Part shown: positions 10,505 through 19,570 of the stretch, in pieces
Layout of the letters: every line of letters starts with the position of its first letter
Position numbering within the stretch: position 1 is the stretch's first letter
NCBI GenBank assembly: GCA_018399335.1
Contig: JAGYNM010000003.1
Coordinates: 1 to 49,197, forward strand
Source of the DNA: Bacteroidales bacterium
Lineage (GTDB): Bacteria; Bacteroidota; Bacteroidia; Bacteroidales; F082
Length of the DNA stretch: 49,197 bases
Direction of reading: 5' to 3'
The notes under the pieces: generated by a model
The model's input: the letters and a program-made list of their open reading frames with translations, nothing else
The model's database searches: none
Told to the model about the DNA's origin: nothing
Made by a program: the position numbers and the translations under genes

Positions 10505-11275
10505 TTAAAAACGCAGGTGTTTCACAGTGATTCCATTATTGATAAGCTGCTGCAGGGCATCAATACCGATTTTCAGGTGATCGGCCACAAAGCGGTGATT
10601 TACCTTTCGATCGCTATCCGAAGTTTTCACCCCTTCGGGAATCATCGGTTGATCAGAAACCAACAATAAAGCACCAGTCGGGATTTCATTGGCAAAACCA
10701 ACAACGAATATTGTTGCAGTTTCCATATCCACCGCCATCGAACGGGTTTCAATCAGGTACTCTTTAAATTCATCATCGTGTTCCCACACCCTTCGGTTGG
10801 TGGTATAAACCGTTCCAGTCCAATAATCGCGTCCATGATCCCTGATGGTGGTCGAAATAGCTTTTTGCAAACTAAATGCAGGCAAAGCAGGAACTTCTTC
10901 GGGCAAATAATCGGTAGATGTTCCTTCGCCGCGAATAGCTGCAATGGGCAGTATCAAATCACCAACCATATTTTTCTTTTTGATGCCACCACATTTACCC
11001 AAAAACAAAACAGCTTTGGGATGTATGGCACTTAAAAGATCCATAATGGTAGCGGCGTTAGCACTTCCCATGCTAAAATTAATGATGGTGATATCTCCTG
11101 AAGTAGCGCAGGGCATAGGATGATCTTCGCCAACGATTGGAACATTATGCCATTGTGCAAACAATTCGAGGTATTGATTAAAATTGGTGAGCAAGATATA
11201 TTCTCCAAACTGATCAATCGGCAAACCAGTATAGCGCGGAAGCCAATTTTCAACAATCTCCTTTTTAGTTTTCAT
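10505..11275 (-). CDS. amn: AMP nucleosidase / nucleoside phosphorylase superfamily
   Basis: 256 aa; FLGKCGGIK, GDLILPIAAIRGEGTS, VDMETATIFVVGF phosphorylase-superfamily motifs. Confidence 0.8.
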   Translation of the reverse strand: MKTKKEIVENWLPRYTGLPIDQFGEYILLTNFNQYLELFAQWHNVPIVGEDHPMPCATSGDITIINFSMGSANAATIMDLLSAIHPKAVLFLGKCGGIKKKNMVGDLILPIAAIRGEGTSTDYLPEEVPALPAFSLQKAISTTIRDHGRDYWTGTVYTTNRRVWEHDDEFKEYLIETRSMAVDMETATIFVVGFANEIPTGALLLVSDQPMIPEGVKTSDSDRKVNHRFVADHLKIGIDALQQLINNGITVKHLRF

Positions 11276-11293
11276 ACGTTAGCTTTTAACTTA

Positions 11294-11301
11294 CAAAATT
11301 A
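11294..11301 (-). promoter_or_regulatory. Bacteroidetes-type -7 element (TAATTTTG on minus strand)
   Basis: CAAAATTA on the plus strand about 20 nt upstream of the amn start. Confidence 0.45.
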
Positions 11302-11447
11302 ATGGTTTTATAGACGTGACCCACACCTTTGGCTTCGAATTGGTCATTAGTTTAGTTTAAACAAATGCTTTTTGACAACAAAACCCAAAAGCATTTATCA
11401 CCTCTGTTTTAGTTGTTTATCCTTCGATAACAGAAGTTCTTATTTTG

Positions 11448-11455
11448 TATCTTTG
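11448..11455 (+). promoter_or_regulatory. Bacteroidetes-type -7 element TATCTTTG
   Basis: Exact TAnnTTTG about 33 nt before the ATG at 11488. Confidence 0.5.
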
Positions 11456-11487
11456 CCGCTGAAAAGGATTTTTCGGCGCTTGTTTTT

Positions 11488-11940
11488 ATGGAATGGTTTA
11501 AAACAAAGGAATCAGAGAGCCAATTGAAGGTTTTTGATCCCATCAGAAGACGATATGTTGCCCTCACACCTGAAGAAAAAGTGCGGCAACAAGTATTGTA
11601 TCTGCTGGTAAACAACCTTTATGTGCCAGTTGGGCTGATTGCTGTGGAATATACCATCAAAGTGGGAAAACTCACCAAACGTTGCGATATTGTTGTGTTT
11701 TCGGAAAGCCACAAACCGATGATGATCGTTGAATGCAAAGCCACCCACATTGAGCCGGGGCAAACAACACTGGAACAAGCTGCACGATACAATCGCGGAC
11801 TTCAGGTGAATTATCTGATGATAACTAATGCGAAAACATATTTTTTATACCGTATCAATCCTCATAACGGCAGCTTAATCCCCTGTGAAGAATTGCGCGA
11901 TTTTGCTCAAATGAACCACGAAAATCAAAACCCTCAATGA
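11488..11940 (+). CDS. Small HsdR-N-terminal-domain-like protein (PD-(D/E)XK nuclease fold)
   Basis: 150 aa; RCDIVVFSESHKPMMIVECKA contains the D...ExK core; RKKVR-like EEKVRQQVLYLLV N-terminus as in HSDR_N_2 proteins. Confidence 0.8.
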   Translation: MEWFKTKESESQLKVFDPIRRRYVALTPEEKVRQQVLYLLVNNLYVPVGLIAVEYTIKVGKLTKRCDIVVFSESHKPMMIVECKATHIEPGQTTLEQAARYNRGLQVNYLMITNAKTYFLYRINPHNGSLIPCEELRDFAQMNHENQNPQ

Positions 11941-14840
11941 ATAAGCATACTATCGTTTTAATTTTCCTTTTTTTTATTTTTTTCGTCCAGCTCTTACCAG
12001 CACAAACTCATGAAAACAATAAAAATGATCAGCTTGCAGAAGCTCAAGACTATCTTTTGATAGCAAAAAGTTTTTACGGAAAATCTACCGAAAAAGCTTT
12101 AACATACAGCCAAATGGCGCTTGAAAAAGCCAAATTTTCAAATCACGATTCCCTTCTTGCTCAAGCCTACAAATCTGTTGGAATTGCGCATTATTATGCA
12201 GGTAATCCAAACAAAAGTATTCCGCTTTTCGATTCTGCCCTTGTCATTTTTAAGCAGTTGGGTGATACTTTAGAAATTGGAAACATTTATAACAATTTGG
12301 GTATTATGCGCGCAGGTATTGGAGATTACAACACCTCCGTAGAAATGTATCTAAAATCTTTGCAAATCCGTCTGGATCAGCAAGACACGATCTCGTTAGG
12401 ACATCTTTACAATAATCTTGGATCATTGTATTATCAATTGGAATCTTTTAAAGAAAGTCTCAAATATTTTACGGAGGCATTCGCGTTAGCAGAATTACAA
12501 AATGATTCAACGGGAATGATGAGCTCGAAAAATAATATTGGCCTCGTACTTATTAATCTGAAAGAATACGAAACTGCGCTGGTCACATTTAAAGAATCTA
12601 TAACCATTGGCAAGCGCAACAACGACCATATGGGAATTGCCAACAGCTATCATAATTTGGGGATGATTCATTACCTGAATAAACAAATCGACAGTGCGCT
12701 TTATTTTTACAATGCAGCAGACGCAATTTATAATCGCGTTGGTTATCTTTCCGGCAATAATTATCTGGGTCGTGGCAACTGCTATTTTGAACTGAAACAA
12801 TTTCAGGATGCCTTGTCTGATTTTAACAAGGCGTTAGAAATCAGCTATACGATTAACGATCGCAATTTACGTCTCGATGCTTTTCGCAATATCTATGAAA
12901 CGTATAAAACCACTAATAACAATACAGCTGCGCTTGAAGCTATTTCAAACTACCACAGCCTTTTCGATTCCGTAAAAACAATGTTCGACTCAACTGCCGT
13001 TAAAAATCTCCAGGCACGTTTCGAAATCGACAACCATTTGCGTGAAGTGGAAGGCCTTAAAAAAGAACAAGCTATCCAACAAGCTTTATTAAAAGAACAA
13101 AAGCAAAAGCTTCAATTTCAAAAAATATTAAGTTACATCAGTCTAGTTTTTCTGGCTGCTGTACTCGTTTTCCTTTATTTTCTGTTCAAGCTTTACCGGC
13201 ATAACAAAAAGGCCAACAAAGTATTGACACAACAAAACCTGGAACTGGATGAAGCCCGAAAATCGATCAAACACTCTCACGCTTCGCTACAGGAGCAGGA
13301 AGAGTTGCTGCGAACACTTATCAATGCCACACCGGATATTATTTGTTTTAAGGATGCGCAAGGACGATGGCTCAAGGCAAATCAGGCCGATATCGAGCTT
13401 TTTAAACTCACAGGGGTGGATTATGTAATGAAAACTGATGCCGAGCTGGCGGCATACAGTCCTACGCATAAAGAAGCCCTCGAAAATTGTATGGCTTCAG
13501 ACAAAATCACCTGGCAAAAAAGAAAAATCACCAGAAGTGACGAAGAAATTCCCGGCCCCGATGGGGAAATGAGAACTTATGACGTGTTTAAGATTCCGCT
13601 TTTCAATCCTGATGAAACAGCTAAAGGACTAATTGTTTGGGGCAGGGATGTTACTGATCGTAAAAAAGAAGAACAGAAATTAGCCAAAGCACTTGTAAAA
13701 GCTGAAGAATCTGACCGCCTCAAAACGGCATTTCTGTCGAATATGTCTCATGAAATACGTACACCTTTGAATGCTATCATTGGTTTTAGTGAATTACTTG
13801 ACGACGAAAGCCTTACCAAATCTGAAAAAACCCAATTTATCAAACTGATCCACCAAAACGGTGATTCCCTGCTCAGCCTGATAAACGATATTATTAGTCT
13901 GGCAAAAATTGAAGCCGGCGAAACCCACATCAAACCAGAACCCATTTCTCTTAAAAATCTATTTGAGGATTTGGATGCTACCTACCAAACCTTACTAGTT
14001 CAAAGAAAAAAAGCGCAGCTAAACTGGAAAATTTCGATTCCGGAACAGGAAATAATAGTCAATACAGATTATGCCAAGCTGAGACAAATTCTTGTTAACC
14101 TGCTGGATAATGCCATTAAATTTACAGACGAAGGCGGTATAGTATTTGGATTTGTGGCAAACAGAAACAGTAATCAGGAAATTGAAGAGGTTGAAATTTT
14201 TGTTCAGGATACTGGAATAGGCATCGCGGCTGACCAACAGCGAAAAATCTTTAAGCGTTTCACCAAACTTAACGATGACGGAAAGAAAATCTATCCCGGA
14301 ACAGGTTTAGGGCTAAGCATTGTGCAGCAATACGTTCAATTGATGGGTGGAAGTATTAAGCTGGAATCAAGTCCCGGAAAAGGCACTCGCTTTATTGTCG
14401 TTTTACCACTTTTTAAGCAGGCTCGCGAAACAGCACTCAAACAAAGCAAATTATTGAGCCATCAATATAATTTTGATAACAAAACCATTCTAATTGTTGA
14501 AGATGTCGATTCAAATTTCGAATTGTTAAACATCATTCTTCAGGCTACAAGAGCAAAAGTTATAAGAGCTGTTTCGGGAACTGAAGCGGTTGAATTATGT
14601 GGTACAAATCCGGCTATTGATCTGGTGTTGATGGATATTCAATTACCCAAGCTAAACGGACTTGAAGCAACAATCCGCATCAAAGCTATTCGCCCGGAAT
14701 TACCCATAATAGCTCAAACTGCTTTTGCCATGAGTGAAGAAAAAGAAGCTTGTTTTGCTGCTGGTTGCGATGCCTATCTGGCCAAACCCATCAAAACCGA
14801 ACTGATGCTTCCGGTTCTTCAGGAAATTCTCGGAAAATAA
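11937..14840 (+). CDS. TPR-PAS hybrid sensor histidine kinase with C-terminal receiver
   Basis: 967 aa; signal peptide, TPR repeats, TM near aa 400, PAS (PDIICFKDAQGRWLKAN), HisKA FLSNMSHEIRTPLNAIIGFSELL, HATPase GTGLGLSIVQQYV, REC (LVLMDIQLPKLNGLEA). Confidence 0.95.
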   Translation: MNKHTIVLIFLFFIFFVQLLPAQTHENNKNDQLAEAQDYLLIAKSFYGKSTEKALTYSQMALEKAKFSNHDSLLAQAYKSVGIAHYYAGNPNKSIPLFDSALVIFKQLGDTLEIGNIYNNLGIMRAGIGDYNTSVEMYLKSLQIRLDQQDTISLGHLYNNLGSLYYQLESFKESLKYFTEAFALAELQNDSTGMMSSKNNIGLVLINLKEYETALVTFKESITIGKRNNDHMGIANSYHNLGMIHYLNKQIDSALYFYNAADAIYNRVGYLSGNNYLGRGNCYFELKQFQDALSDFNKALEISYTINDRNLRLDAFRNIYETYKTTNNNTAALEAISNYHSLFDSVKTMFDSTAVKNLQARFEIDNHLREVEGLKKEQAIQQALLKEQKQKLQFQKILSYISLVFLAAVLVFLYFLFKLYRHNKKANKVLTQQNLELDEARKSIKHSHASLQEQEELLRTLINATPDIICFKDAQGRWLKANQADIELFKLTGVDYVMKTDAELAAYSPTHKEALENCMASDKITWQKRKITRSDEEIPGPDGEMRTYDVFKIPLFNPDETAKGLIVWGRDVTDRKKEEQKLAKALVKAEESDRLKTAFLSNMSHEIRTPLNAIIGFSELLDDESLTKSEKTQFIKLIHQNGDSLLSLINDIISLAKIEAGETHIKPEPISLKNLFEDLDATYQTLLVQRKKAQLNWKISIPEQEIIVNTDYAKLRQILVNLLDNAIKFTDEGGIVFGFVANRNSNQEIEEVEIFVQDTGIGIAADQQRKIFKRFTKLNDDGKKIYPGTGLGLSIVQQYVQLMGGSIKLESSPGKGTRFIVVLPLFKQARETALKQSKLLSHQYNFDNKTILIVEDVDSNFELLNIILQATRAKVIRAVSGTEAVELCGTNPAIDLVLMDIQLPKLNGLEATIRIKAIRPELPIIAQTAFAMSEEKEACFAAGCDAYLAKPIKTELMLPVLQEILGK

Positions 14841-14921
14841 TACTTTTCGTTTAGCCTTAGCTTAGGTTGTTAATATTTTATCAAGTAGAGCAGATTTCAA
14901 CCAATAATTAGAAAAAAACTT

Positions 14922-14929
14922 TACATTTG
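14922..14929 (+). promoter_or_regulatory. Bacteroidetes-type -7 element TACATTTG
   Basis: Exact TAnnTTTG about 20 nt before the ATG at 14949. Confidence 0.45.
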
Positions 14930-14948
14930 CAGTGAAAAATCATGCCTT

Positions 14949-15548
14949 ATGAAGAGCCTTATCCTTAAAATCGTTTTATTTGCCGTGATTATCTTTCTCG
15001 GATACATGGTATATGTAAGCATTAACAAACCGCTGGAGTTCAAAAAAGAAAGAGCTCAGCGCGAAGTTGAAGTCGTTCAGCGACTCAAAGATATTCGAAA
15101 TGCGCAATCCCTTTACAAGGAAGCAAACAATTCTTACACTCCCAGTTTTGACAGTTTGCTGGCGTATATGAAAACAGGTGAAATCCCTGTAGTAAAGCTT
15201 ATTCCAGATCCTGAAGACACTACCTTTACCAAAACTATTGCCGATACACTTGGATATGTTAAAGTAATGGATTCTCTTTTTGGAAAAAGATCAGGATATA
15301 ATGTAAATAACCTGCGTTACATTCCTTTTAGCGATGGCATTGAATTTGAAATGGATGCCGGAACCATCGACCGGGGTGGTGTTACTGTGAGTGTTTTTGA
15401 AGCTAAAGCACCATTTATGGCTTATCTAAAAGGCATGGAAGAACAAAGAATTTACAATATTATTGCTGCTGAGGAAGATATTGACAAGTATCCGGGACTA
15501 AAAGTGGGTTCAATGACAGAGCCGTCAACTGACGGGAATTGGGAGTGA
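14949..15548 (+). CDS. Conserved hypothetical, single N-terminal TM, pseudopilin-like segment
   Basis: 199 aa; N-terminal hydrophobic helix followed by RLKDIRNAQSLYKEANNSYTPSFDSLLAYM, resembling the pilin-like helix plus 'YTPSLDSL' layout. Confidence 0.7.
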   Translation: MKSLILKIVLFAVIIFLGYMVYVSINKPLEFKKERAQREVEVVQRLKDIRNAQSLYKEANNSYTPSFDSLLAYMKTGEIPVVKLIPDPEDTTFTKTIADTLGYVKVMDSLFGKRSGYNVNNLRYIPFSDGIEFEMDAGTIDRGGVTVSVFEAKAPFMAYLKGMEEQRIYNIIAAEEDIDKYPGLKVGSMTEPSTDGNWE

Positions 15549-15560
15549 CGATTTTTTACC

Positions 15561-16433
15561 ATGATTGCCCCGTCGAAACCAACACTTAGTCTGATTGACA
15601 AGTCCTTTAAACAGGACTATTCAAAAAACTTTCAAATGACCATCCGGATTGCTCCGGATGGTTTTTCATTTGTTATTTTTTCGCCAGAAAAACAACGTTT
15701 TGTTGGTTTGGAAACCTACAGTTTTACTACTCAGAATGAAGCAATTCAGTTGGTTGGTATGCTAGACGAAATCATGATGAAACAAGCCTGGATTGCTTAT
15801 CCATATCAACAGGTTAAAGTGCTCATTGACAATATGTATCTGGCCCTGGTGCCTAATCCTTTGTTCGAAGAAAAAGAAAAAGGTACTTACCTGGCTTTTG
15901 CTCAGCCATTTCAAGAAAATAGCAGAATAGCAAGTGACTCGCTCAAGACAGCTGATGCTACTGTTGTTTATTATCTTTCGAATATTCTTACAACTAAAAT
16001 CAAAGAATTTTGGGCTAATGCCAAAATTCATCACCTTAGCAGCGCTTTTATTGAATCTGTTTTGATTGCCAATAAAAATATCCAAGCTGAACCCGCTATT
16101 TTTATCCACGTCAGGAACCGGAGTTTTGATATGCTTGTGCTCGAAGGTCAAAAACTAAAATTTTACAACCTATTCCGGTTCAATACCAAAGAAGACTTTA
16201 TCTATTTTTTGCTTTTTGCAATGGAGCAACAACAGCTTAATCCTGAAAAAACTCCCGTAATTTTTTCAGGAGCCATTGATCAGAGCTCAGCGATTTATGA
16301 GATTTCCGAGAGATATATCAGAAATGTCAGCTTCGAAACACGAAACAAAAACTTTGATTACAGTTATGTTTTTGAAACGCTGATCTGGCATCAAAACAGT
16401 TTACTTTTCAATACGCTACAATGCGAATTATAA
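15561..16433 (+). CDS. DUF3822 family protein
   Basis: 290 aa; position immediately upstream of and overlapping rsmD, which is typical of Bacteroidetes DUF3822. Confidence 0.75.
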   Translation: MIAPSKPTLSLIDKSFKQDYSKNFQMTIRIAPDGFSFVIFSPEKQRFVGLETYSFTTQNEAIQLVGMLDEIMMKQAWIAYPYQQVKVLIDNMYLALVPNPLFEEKEKGTYLAFAQPFQENSRIASDSLKTADATVVYYLSNILTTKIKEFWANAKIHHLSSAFIESVLIANKNIQAEPAIFIHVRNRSFDMLVLEGQKLKFYNLFRFNTKEDFIYFLLFAMEQQQLNPEKTPVIFSGAIDQSSAIYEISERYIRNVSFETRNKNFDYSYVFETLIWHQNSLLFNTLQCEL

Positions 16434-16957
16434 GGGGAAAATACCAACGCCGTCAAATCGTTGCGCCAGCAAGCCTTCCTGTGCGTCCAACCACCGATAT
16501 GGCCAAAGAAAGCTTGTTTAATATCCTCGAAAATCAATTGGAGCTGGAGCAATTAAATGTGTTGGATCTTTTTTCTGGCACCGGAAATATTGCCTACGAA
16601 CTGGCTTCGCGTGGCTGTAAAAATGTTCTGGCCATCGATCAGCATCCTGCCTGCGCGCGCTTTATCAGATCGATAAAAGACAAATTGGAAATTGAAAATC
16701 TTCAGGTGTTACAGTTGGATGTGTTTAAATTCATACCTACCACACGCCAGAAATTCGATTTAATCTTTGCCGATCCTCCTTACGACAGCACTCATTATCA
16801 ACTGCTTGTTGAATTAATTTTTAAGCACGAATTATTAAATGAACAGGGGGTACTCGTAATTGAACATTCGGGAAGCCATGACTTTTCGTTACATGATGCC
16901 TTTGTTGAGCTACGCCGATACGGAAGGGTTCATTTTAGCTTTTTTGAGCAGGCATAA
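16421..16957 (+). CDS. rsmD: 16S rRNA (guanine(966)-N(2))-methyltransferase RsmD
   Basis: MRIIRGKYQRRQIVAP...RPTTDMAKESLFNIL, LDLFSGTGNIAYELASRG, DLIFADPPYD. Confidence 0.93.
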   Translation: MRIIRGKYQRRQIVAPASLPVRPTTDMAKESLFNILENQLELEQLNVLDLFSGTGNIAYELASRGCKNVLAIDQHPACARFIRSIKDKLEIENLQVLQLDVFKFIPTTRQKFDLIFADPPYDSTHYQLLVELIFKHELLNEQGVLVIEHSGSHDFSLHDAFVELRRYGRVHFSFFEQA

Positions 16958-16979
16958 AAAAACCGGCCTTTAGCCGGTT
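16954..16979 (-). terminator. Rho-independent terminator for the minus-strand DUF2795-like gene
   Basis: AACCGGC-cttta-GCCGGTT stem followed by a T-run on the minus strand. Confidence 0.8.
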
Positions 16980-16986
16980 CAAGGTT

Positions 16987-17208
16987 TTAATATTCATCTT
17001 CATGAAAAAAGAAATCTTCCTTGGTGGGATAATCAGGCCAGATATCTTCGATACGTTCGTAAATCTCGCCTTCATCTTCCATTTCCTGAAGGTTTTCGAT
17101 TACTTCCTGAGGGGCACCTGAGCGAATAGCCCATTCCAGTAATTCATCCTTTGTTGCCGGCCAGGGAGCATCTTCGAGTTTTGAAGCTAATTCAAGTGTC
17201 CAATACAT
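16987..17208 (-). CDS. Small acidic DUF2795-like protein
   Basis: 73 aa; MYWTLELASKLEDAPWPATKDELLEWAIRSGAPQEVIENL; strongly acidic C-terminus. Confidence 0.8.
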   Translation of the reverse strand: MYWTLELASKLEDAPWPATKDELLEWAIRSGAPQEVIENLQEMEDEGEIYERIEDIWPDYPTKEDFFFHEDEY

Positions 17209-17237
17209 AATTCCTAAACTTAAGGTGAAATTTTTTG

Positions 17238-17245
17238 CAAAAGTA
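17238..17245 (-). promoter_or_regulatory. Bacteroidetes-type -7 element (TACTTTTG on minus strand)
   Basis: CAAAAGTA on the plus strand about 30 nt upstream of the 17208 start. Confidence 0.5.
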
Positions 17246-17294
17246 ATTTTTTTTTAATGGAAGTCAAGAAAAAACGATAATTTCCTAAAAAGTC

Positions 17295-17861
17295 CTAATA
17301 TCGTGCATTCCAGACTGTTTCCTTTGCGCCATTATGATAACCCAGGTATCTGGCAAGTACAAAAAAGTAGTCAGAAAGACGATTGAGGTACTGCAGATCA
17401 AGGCCATCAACAGGATAATGCTCACTCAGGCGCACTGCCAAACGTTCAGCTCTGCGACATATTGTGCGGGCTACATGGCAATAAGACACTACCATATGAC
17501 CTCCCGGAAGAATAAAATTTGTGAGTTCAGGCAAATCCTTGTTCATCCTGTCAATCTCCTTCTCCAAAAGTTCAACGTCTGCTTCAAACAACGAAGGCAT
17601 CGGTTTTGGGATAAATGCCTCCTTATCCTCAGCCAAATGCGATTCCAGCGTAAAAAGCCTGTCCTGAATTTCCAACAAAGTTTTCCGGCTTTGCTCATCC
17701 GTGCCCTCATGATCCCTGATAAGCCCCACAAAGGAATTTAACTCATCTACAGTTCCATAGGCTTCAATCCTGTCGTGATATTTTGGAACCCGGGTTCCTC
17801 CAATCAAGGCTGTTTGACCTTTATCGCCAGTGCGTGTATAAATCTTAAATTCATCTGTCAT
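17295..17861 (-). CDS. Cob(I)yrinic acid a,c-diamide adenosyltransferase, PduO type
   Basis: 188 aa; KIYTRTGDKGQTALIGGTRVPKYHDRIEAYGTVDELNSFVG; C-terminal RLSDYFFVLARY. Confidence 0.93.
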   Translation of the reverse strand: MTDEFKIYTRTGDKGQTALIGGTRVPKYHDRIEAYGTVDELNSFVGLIRDHEGTDEQSRKTLLEIQDRLFTLESHLAEDKEAFIPKPMPSLFEADVELLEKEIDRMNKDLPELTNFILPGGHMVVSYCHVARTICRRAERLAVRLSEHYPVDGLDLQYLNRLSDYFFVLARYLGYHNGAKETVWNARY

Positions 17862-17929
17862 AATAGAATATTTAGGCTTTTTAACAAGCCAGAAGGCGGT
17901 TTGTTTAAAAGGAGCTATTAATTGAAAAT

Positions 17930-18646
17930 CTATTGACGTTGGGCAACCATGATGATATTGTTGTTCAAGTCGTCTGATTCTATCCTTCCGTCGCGCAATC
18001 TCACCACGCGATGGGCATGCATGGCAATATCTTCCTCATGGGTAACCACAATAATTGTGTTTCCCGCTTTATGGATAGTTTCGAGCAGTCCCATAATTTC
18101 TACTGAAGTTTTAGAGTCAAGATTTCCGGTTGGTTCGTCAGCTAAAATAATTGACGGACTATTCACCAGGGCTCTGGCAATAGCCACACGCTGGCGCTGA
18201 CCACCAGACAACTCATTTGGGCGGTGTTTAATTCGATCGGTCAGTTGTACATCGGCAAGCACTTTTTCTGCTATTTCGATTCGCTGTTGCTTGCCAATAC
18301 CGGAATAAACCAGGGGCAACATCACATTTTCGAGTGCAGTAGAACGTGGAAGCAAATTAAATGTTTGAAAAATAAATCCGATTTCCCTGTTTCTGATATC
18401 AGCCAGTTCGTTGTCGTTCATTCTGCTCACATCCTTGCCATTTAAAAAATATGATCCGGCAGTAGGTGTATCTAAGCAGCCCAAAAGGTTCATCAAAGTT
18501 GATTTACCAGATCCGGAAGGCCCCATTAATGCAACATATTCATTCCGTTTGATATCCAGCGTGATTTCATCAAGCGCCTTAACGATTTCTGTTCCAACTT
18601 TATAATGCCTTGAAATGGCATTGAGACGAATCACATAATTATCCAT
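17930..18646 (-). CDS. ABC transporter ATP-binding protein (MacB/LolD-like)
   Basis: 238 aa; [51 protein letters not shown]. Confidence 0.93.
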   Translation of the reverse strand: MDNYVIRLNAISRHYKVGTEIVKALDEITLDIKRNEYVALMGPSGSGKSTLMNLLGCLDTPTAGSYFLNGKDVSRMNDNELADIRNREIGFIFQTFNLLPRSTALENVMLPLVYSGIGKQQRIEIAEKVLADVQLTDRIKHRPNELSGGQRQRVAIARALVNSPSIILADEPTGNLDSKTSVEIMGLLETIHKAGNTIIVVTHEEDIAMHAHRVVRLRDGRIESDDLNNNIIMVAQRQ

Positions 18647-18667
18647 GAGCTAGCTTTTTGGGAGAAA

Positions 18668-18675
18668 CAAAGTTA
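18668..18675 (-). promoter_or_regulatory. Bacteroidetes-type -7 element (TAACTTTG on minus strand)
   Basis: CAAAGTTA on the plus strand about 22 nt upstream of the ABC ATPase start. Confidence 0.45.
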
Positions 18676-18685
18676 CTAAACATAT

Positions 18686-19477
18686 TTACATCCGAAGCGT
18701 AAAATGTTGCTTTGCAATTCCCTTTCTGAAAAATACCAACCCAAACTGAAAAAGATCAATTGTCAGGCTCACTTGTTCATGTTCTTGAATTTGCTTCCAG
18801 GCTTCGTCCATTTCAGATGACCAGTGTATGTCGTCGAAAATAAAGAGACTGTTTTCGTGCGCTTTTGTGAGGCAATGATGAAAATAATCCAGCGTTGGAA
18901 CTTTTTGGTGATTACCATCAAAAAAAACAAGATCAAGTTTAGGCAAACTATTCAAAACTTCTGGAAGCGTTTGATTAAAGTTACCGATAACGATATTGAC
19001 ATTAGTTGTTTTGAGTCGTTCAAAACTGCCATCTGCCACAGAAGCTATCGACGCACAACCTTCGAGCGTTGTAACTTTTGCCTCAGGATTTCCCATGGCC
19101 AATGATGCAGCACTCAATCCGGCAGCTGTGCCAAACTCGAGTACATAATCAGGTTTAAAATAACGGGCCAATCTGAAGAGGAGACGATTATACCGCTCAG
19201 CATGTGAGCGTCTTTTCACAAGTTTCTGCACCCTTGCCCGATAGGTTATAAAATCTTTTGATCCGGCTGAAGCACCAAAATCAACGGTTTCGATTACATT
19301 ACGATTACTTAGCAGGCGTTTACGTTGCCGATGCAGCATTTCATATTCCGGATAGCTTTTATTATCCCGCAAAACCTCGGTTGCAAGTTGAAAAACAAAT
19401 GGAGAGTGCAATCCTTGAAGTCCTTTAGCCTTAAATACATAAGCTATGAACCTCCTTGTTTTGTTTATGGAGCTCAT
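18686..19477 (-). CDS. Class I SAM-dependent methyltransferase (O-methyltransferase-like)
   Basis: VLEFGTAAGLSAASLAMGNPEAKVTTLEG, DLVFFDGNH; start MSSINKTRRF at 19477 chosen because a -7 element lies at 19504-19511. Confidence 0.85.
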   Translation of the reverse strand: MSSINKTRRFIAYVFKAKGLQGLHSPFVFQLATEVLRDNKSYPEYEMLHRQRKRLLSNRNVIETVDFGASAGSKDFITYRARVQKLVKRRSHAERYNRLLFRLARYFKPDYVLEFGTAAGLSAASLAMGNPEAKVTTLEGCASIASVADGSFERLKTTNVNIVIGNFNQTLPEVLNSLPKLDLVFFDGNHQKVPTLDYFHHCLTKAHENSLFIFDDIHWSSEMDEAWKQIQEHEQVSLTIDLFQFGLVFFRKGIAKQHFTLRM

Positions 19478-19503
19478 AAGTATAATGTTGGATTGATCTG
19501 ACA

Positions 19504-19511
19504 CAAATATA
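19504..19511 (-). promoter_or_regulatory. Bacteroidetes-type -7 element (TATATTTG on minus strand)
   Basis: CAAATATA on the plus strand upstream of the methyltransferase start. Confidence 0.45.
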
Positions 19512-19570
19512 CGAAATAATACCGAATACAATAAAGTATTGTCTATTGGGTAAAACCATAAATGGTCTAT

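Noticed and set aside
11488-11940. Start of a type I restriction-modification locus
   Set aside because: Only an isolated N-terminal-like domain; downstream is a sensor kinase and there is no methylase, specificity subunit or helicase.
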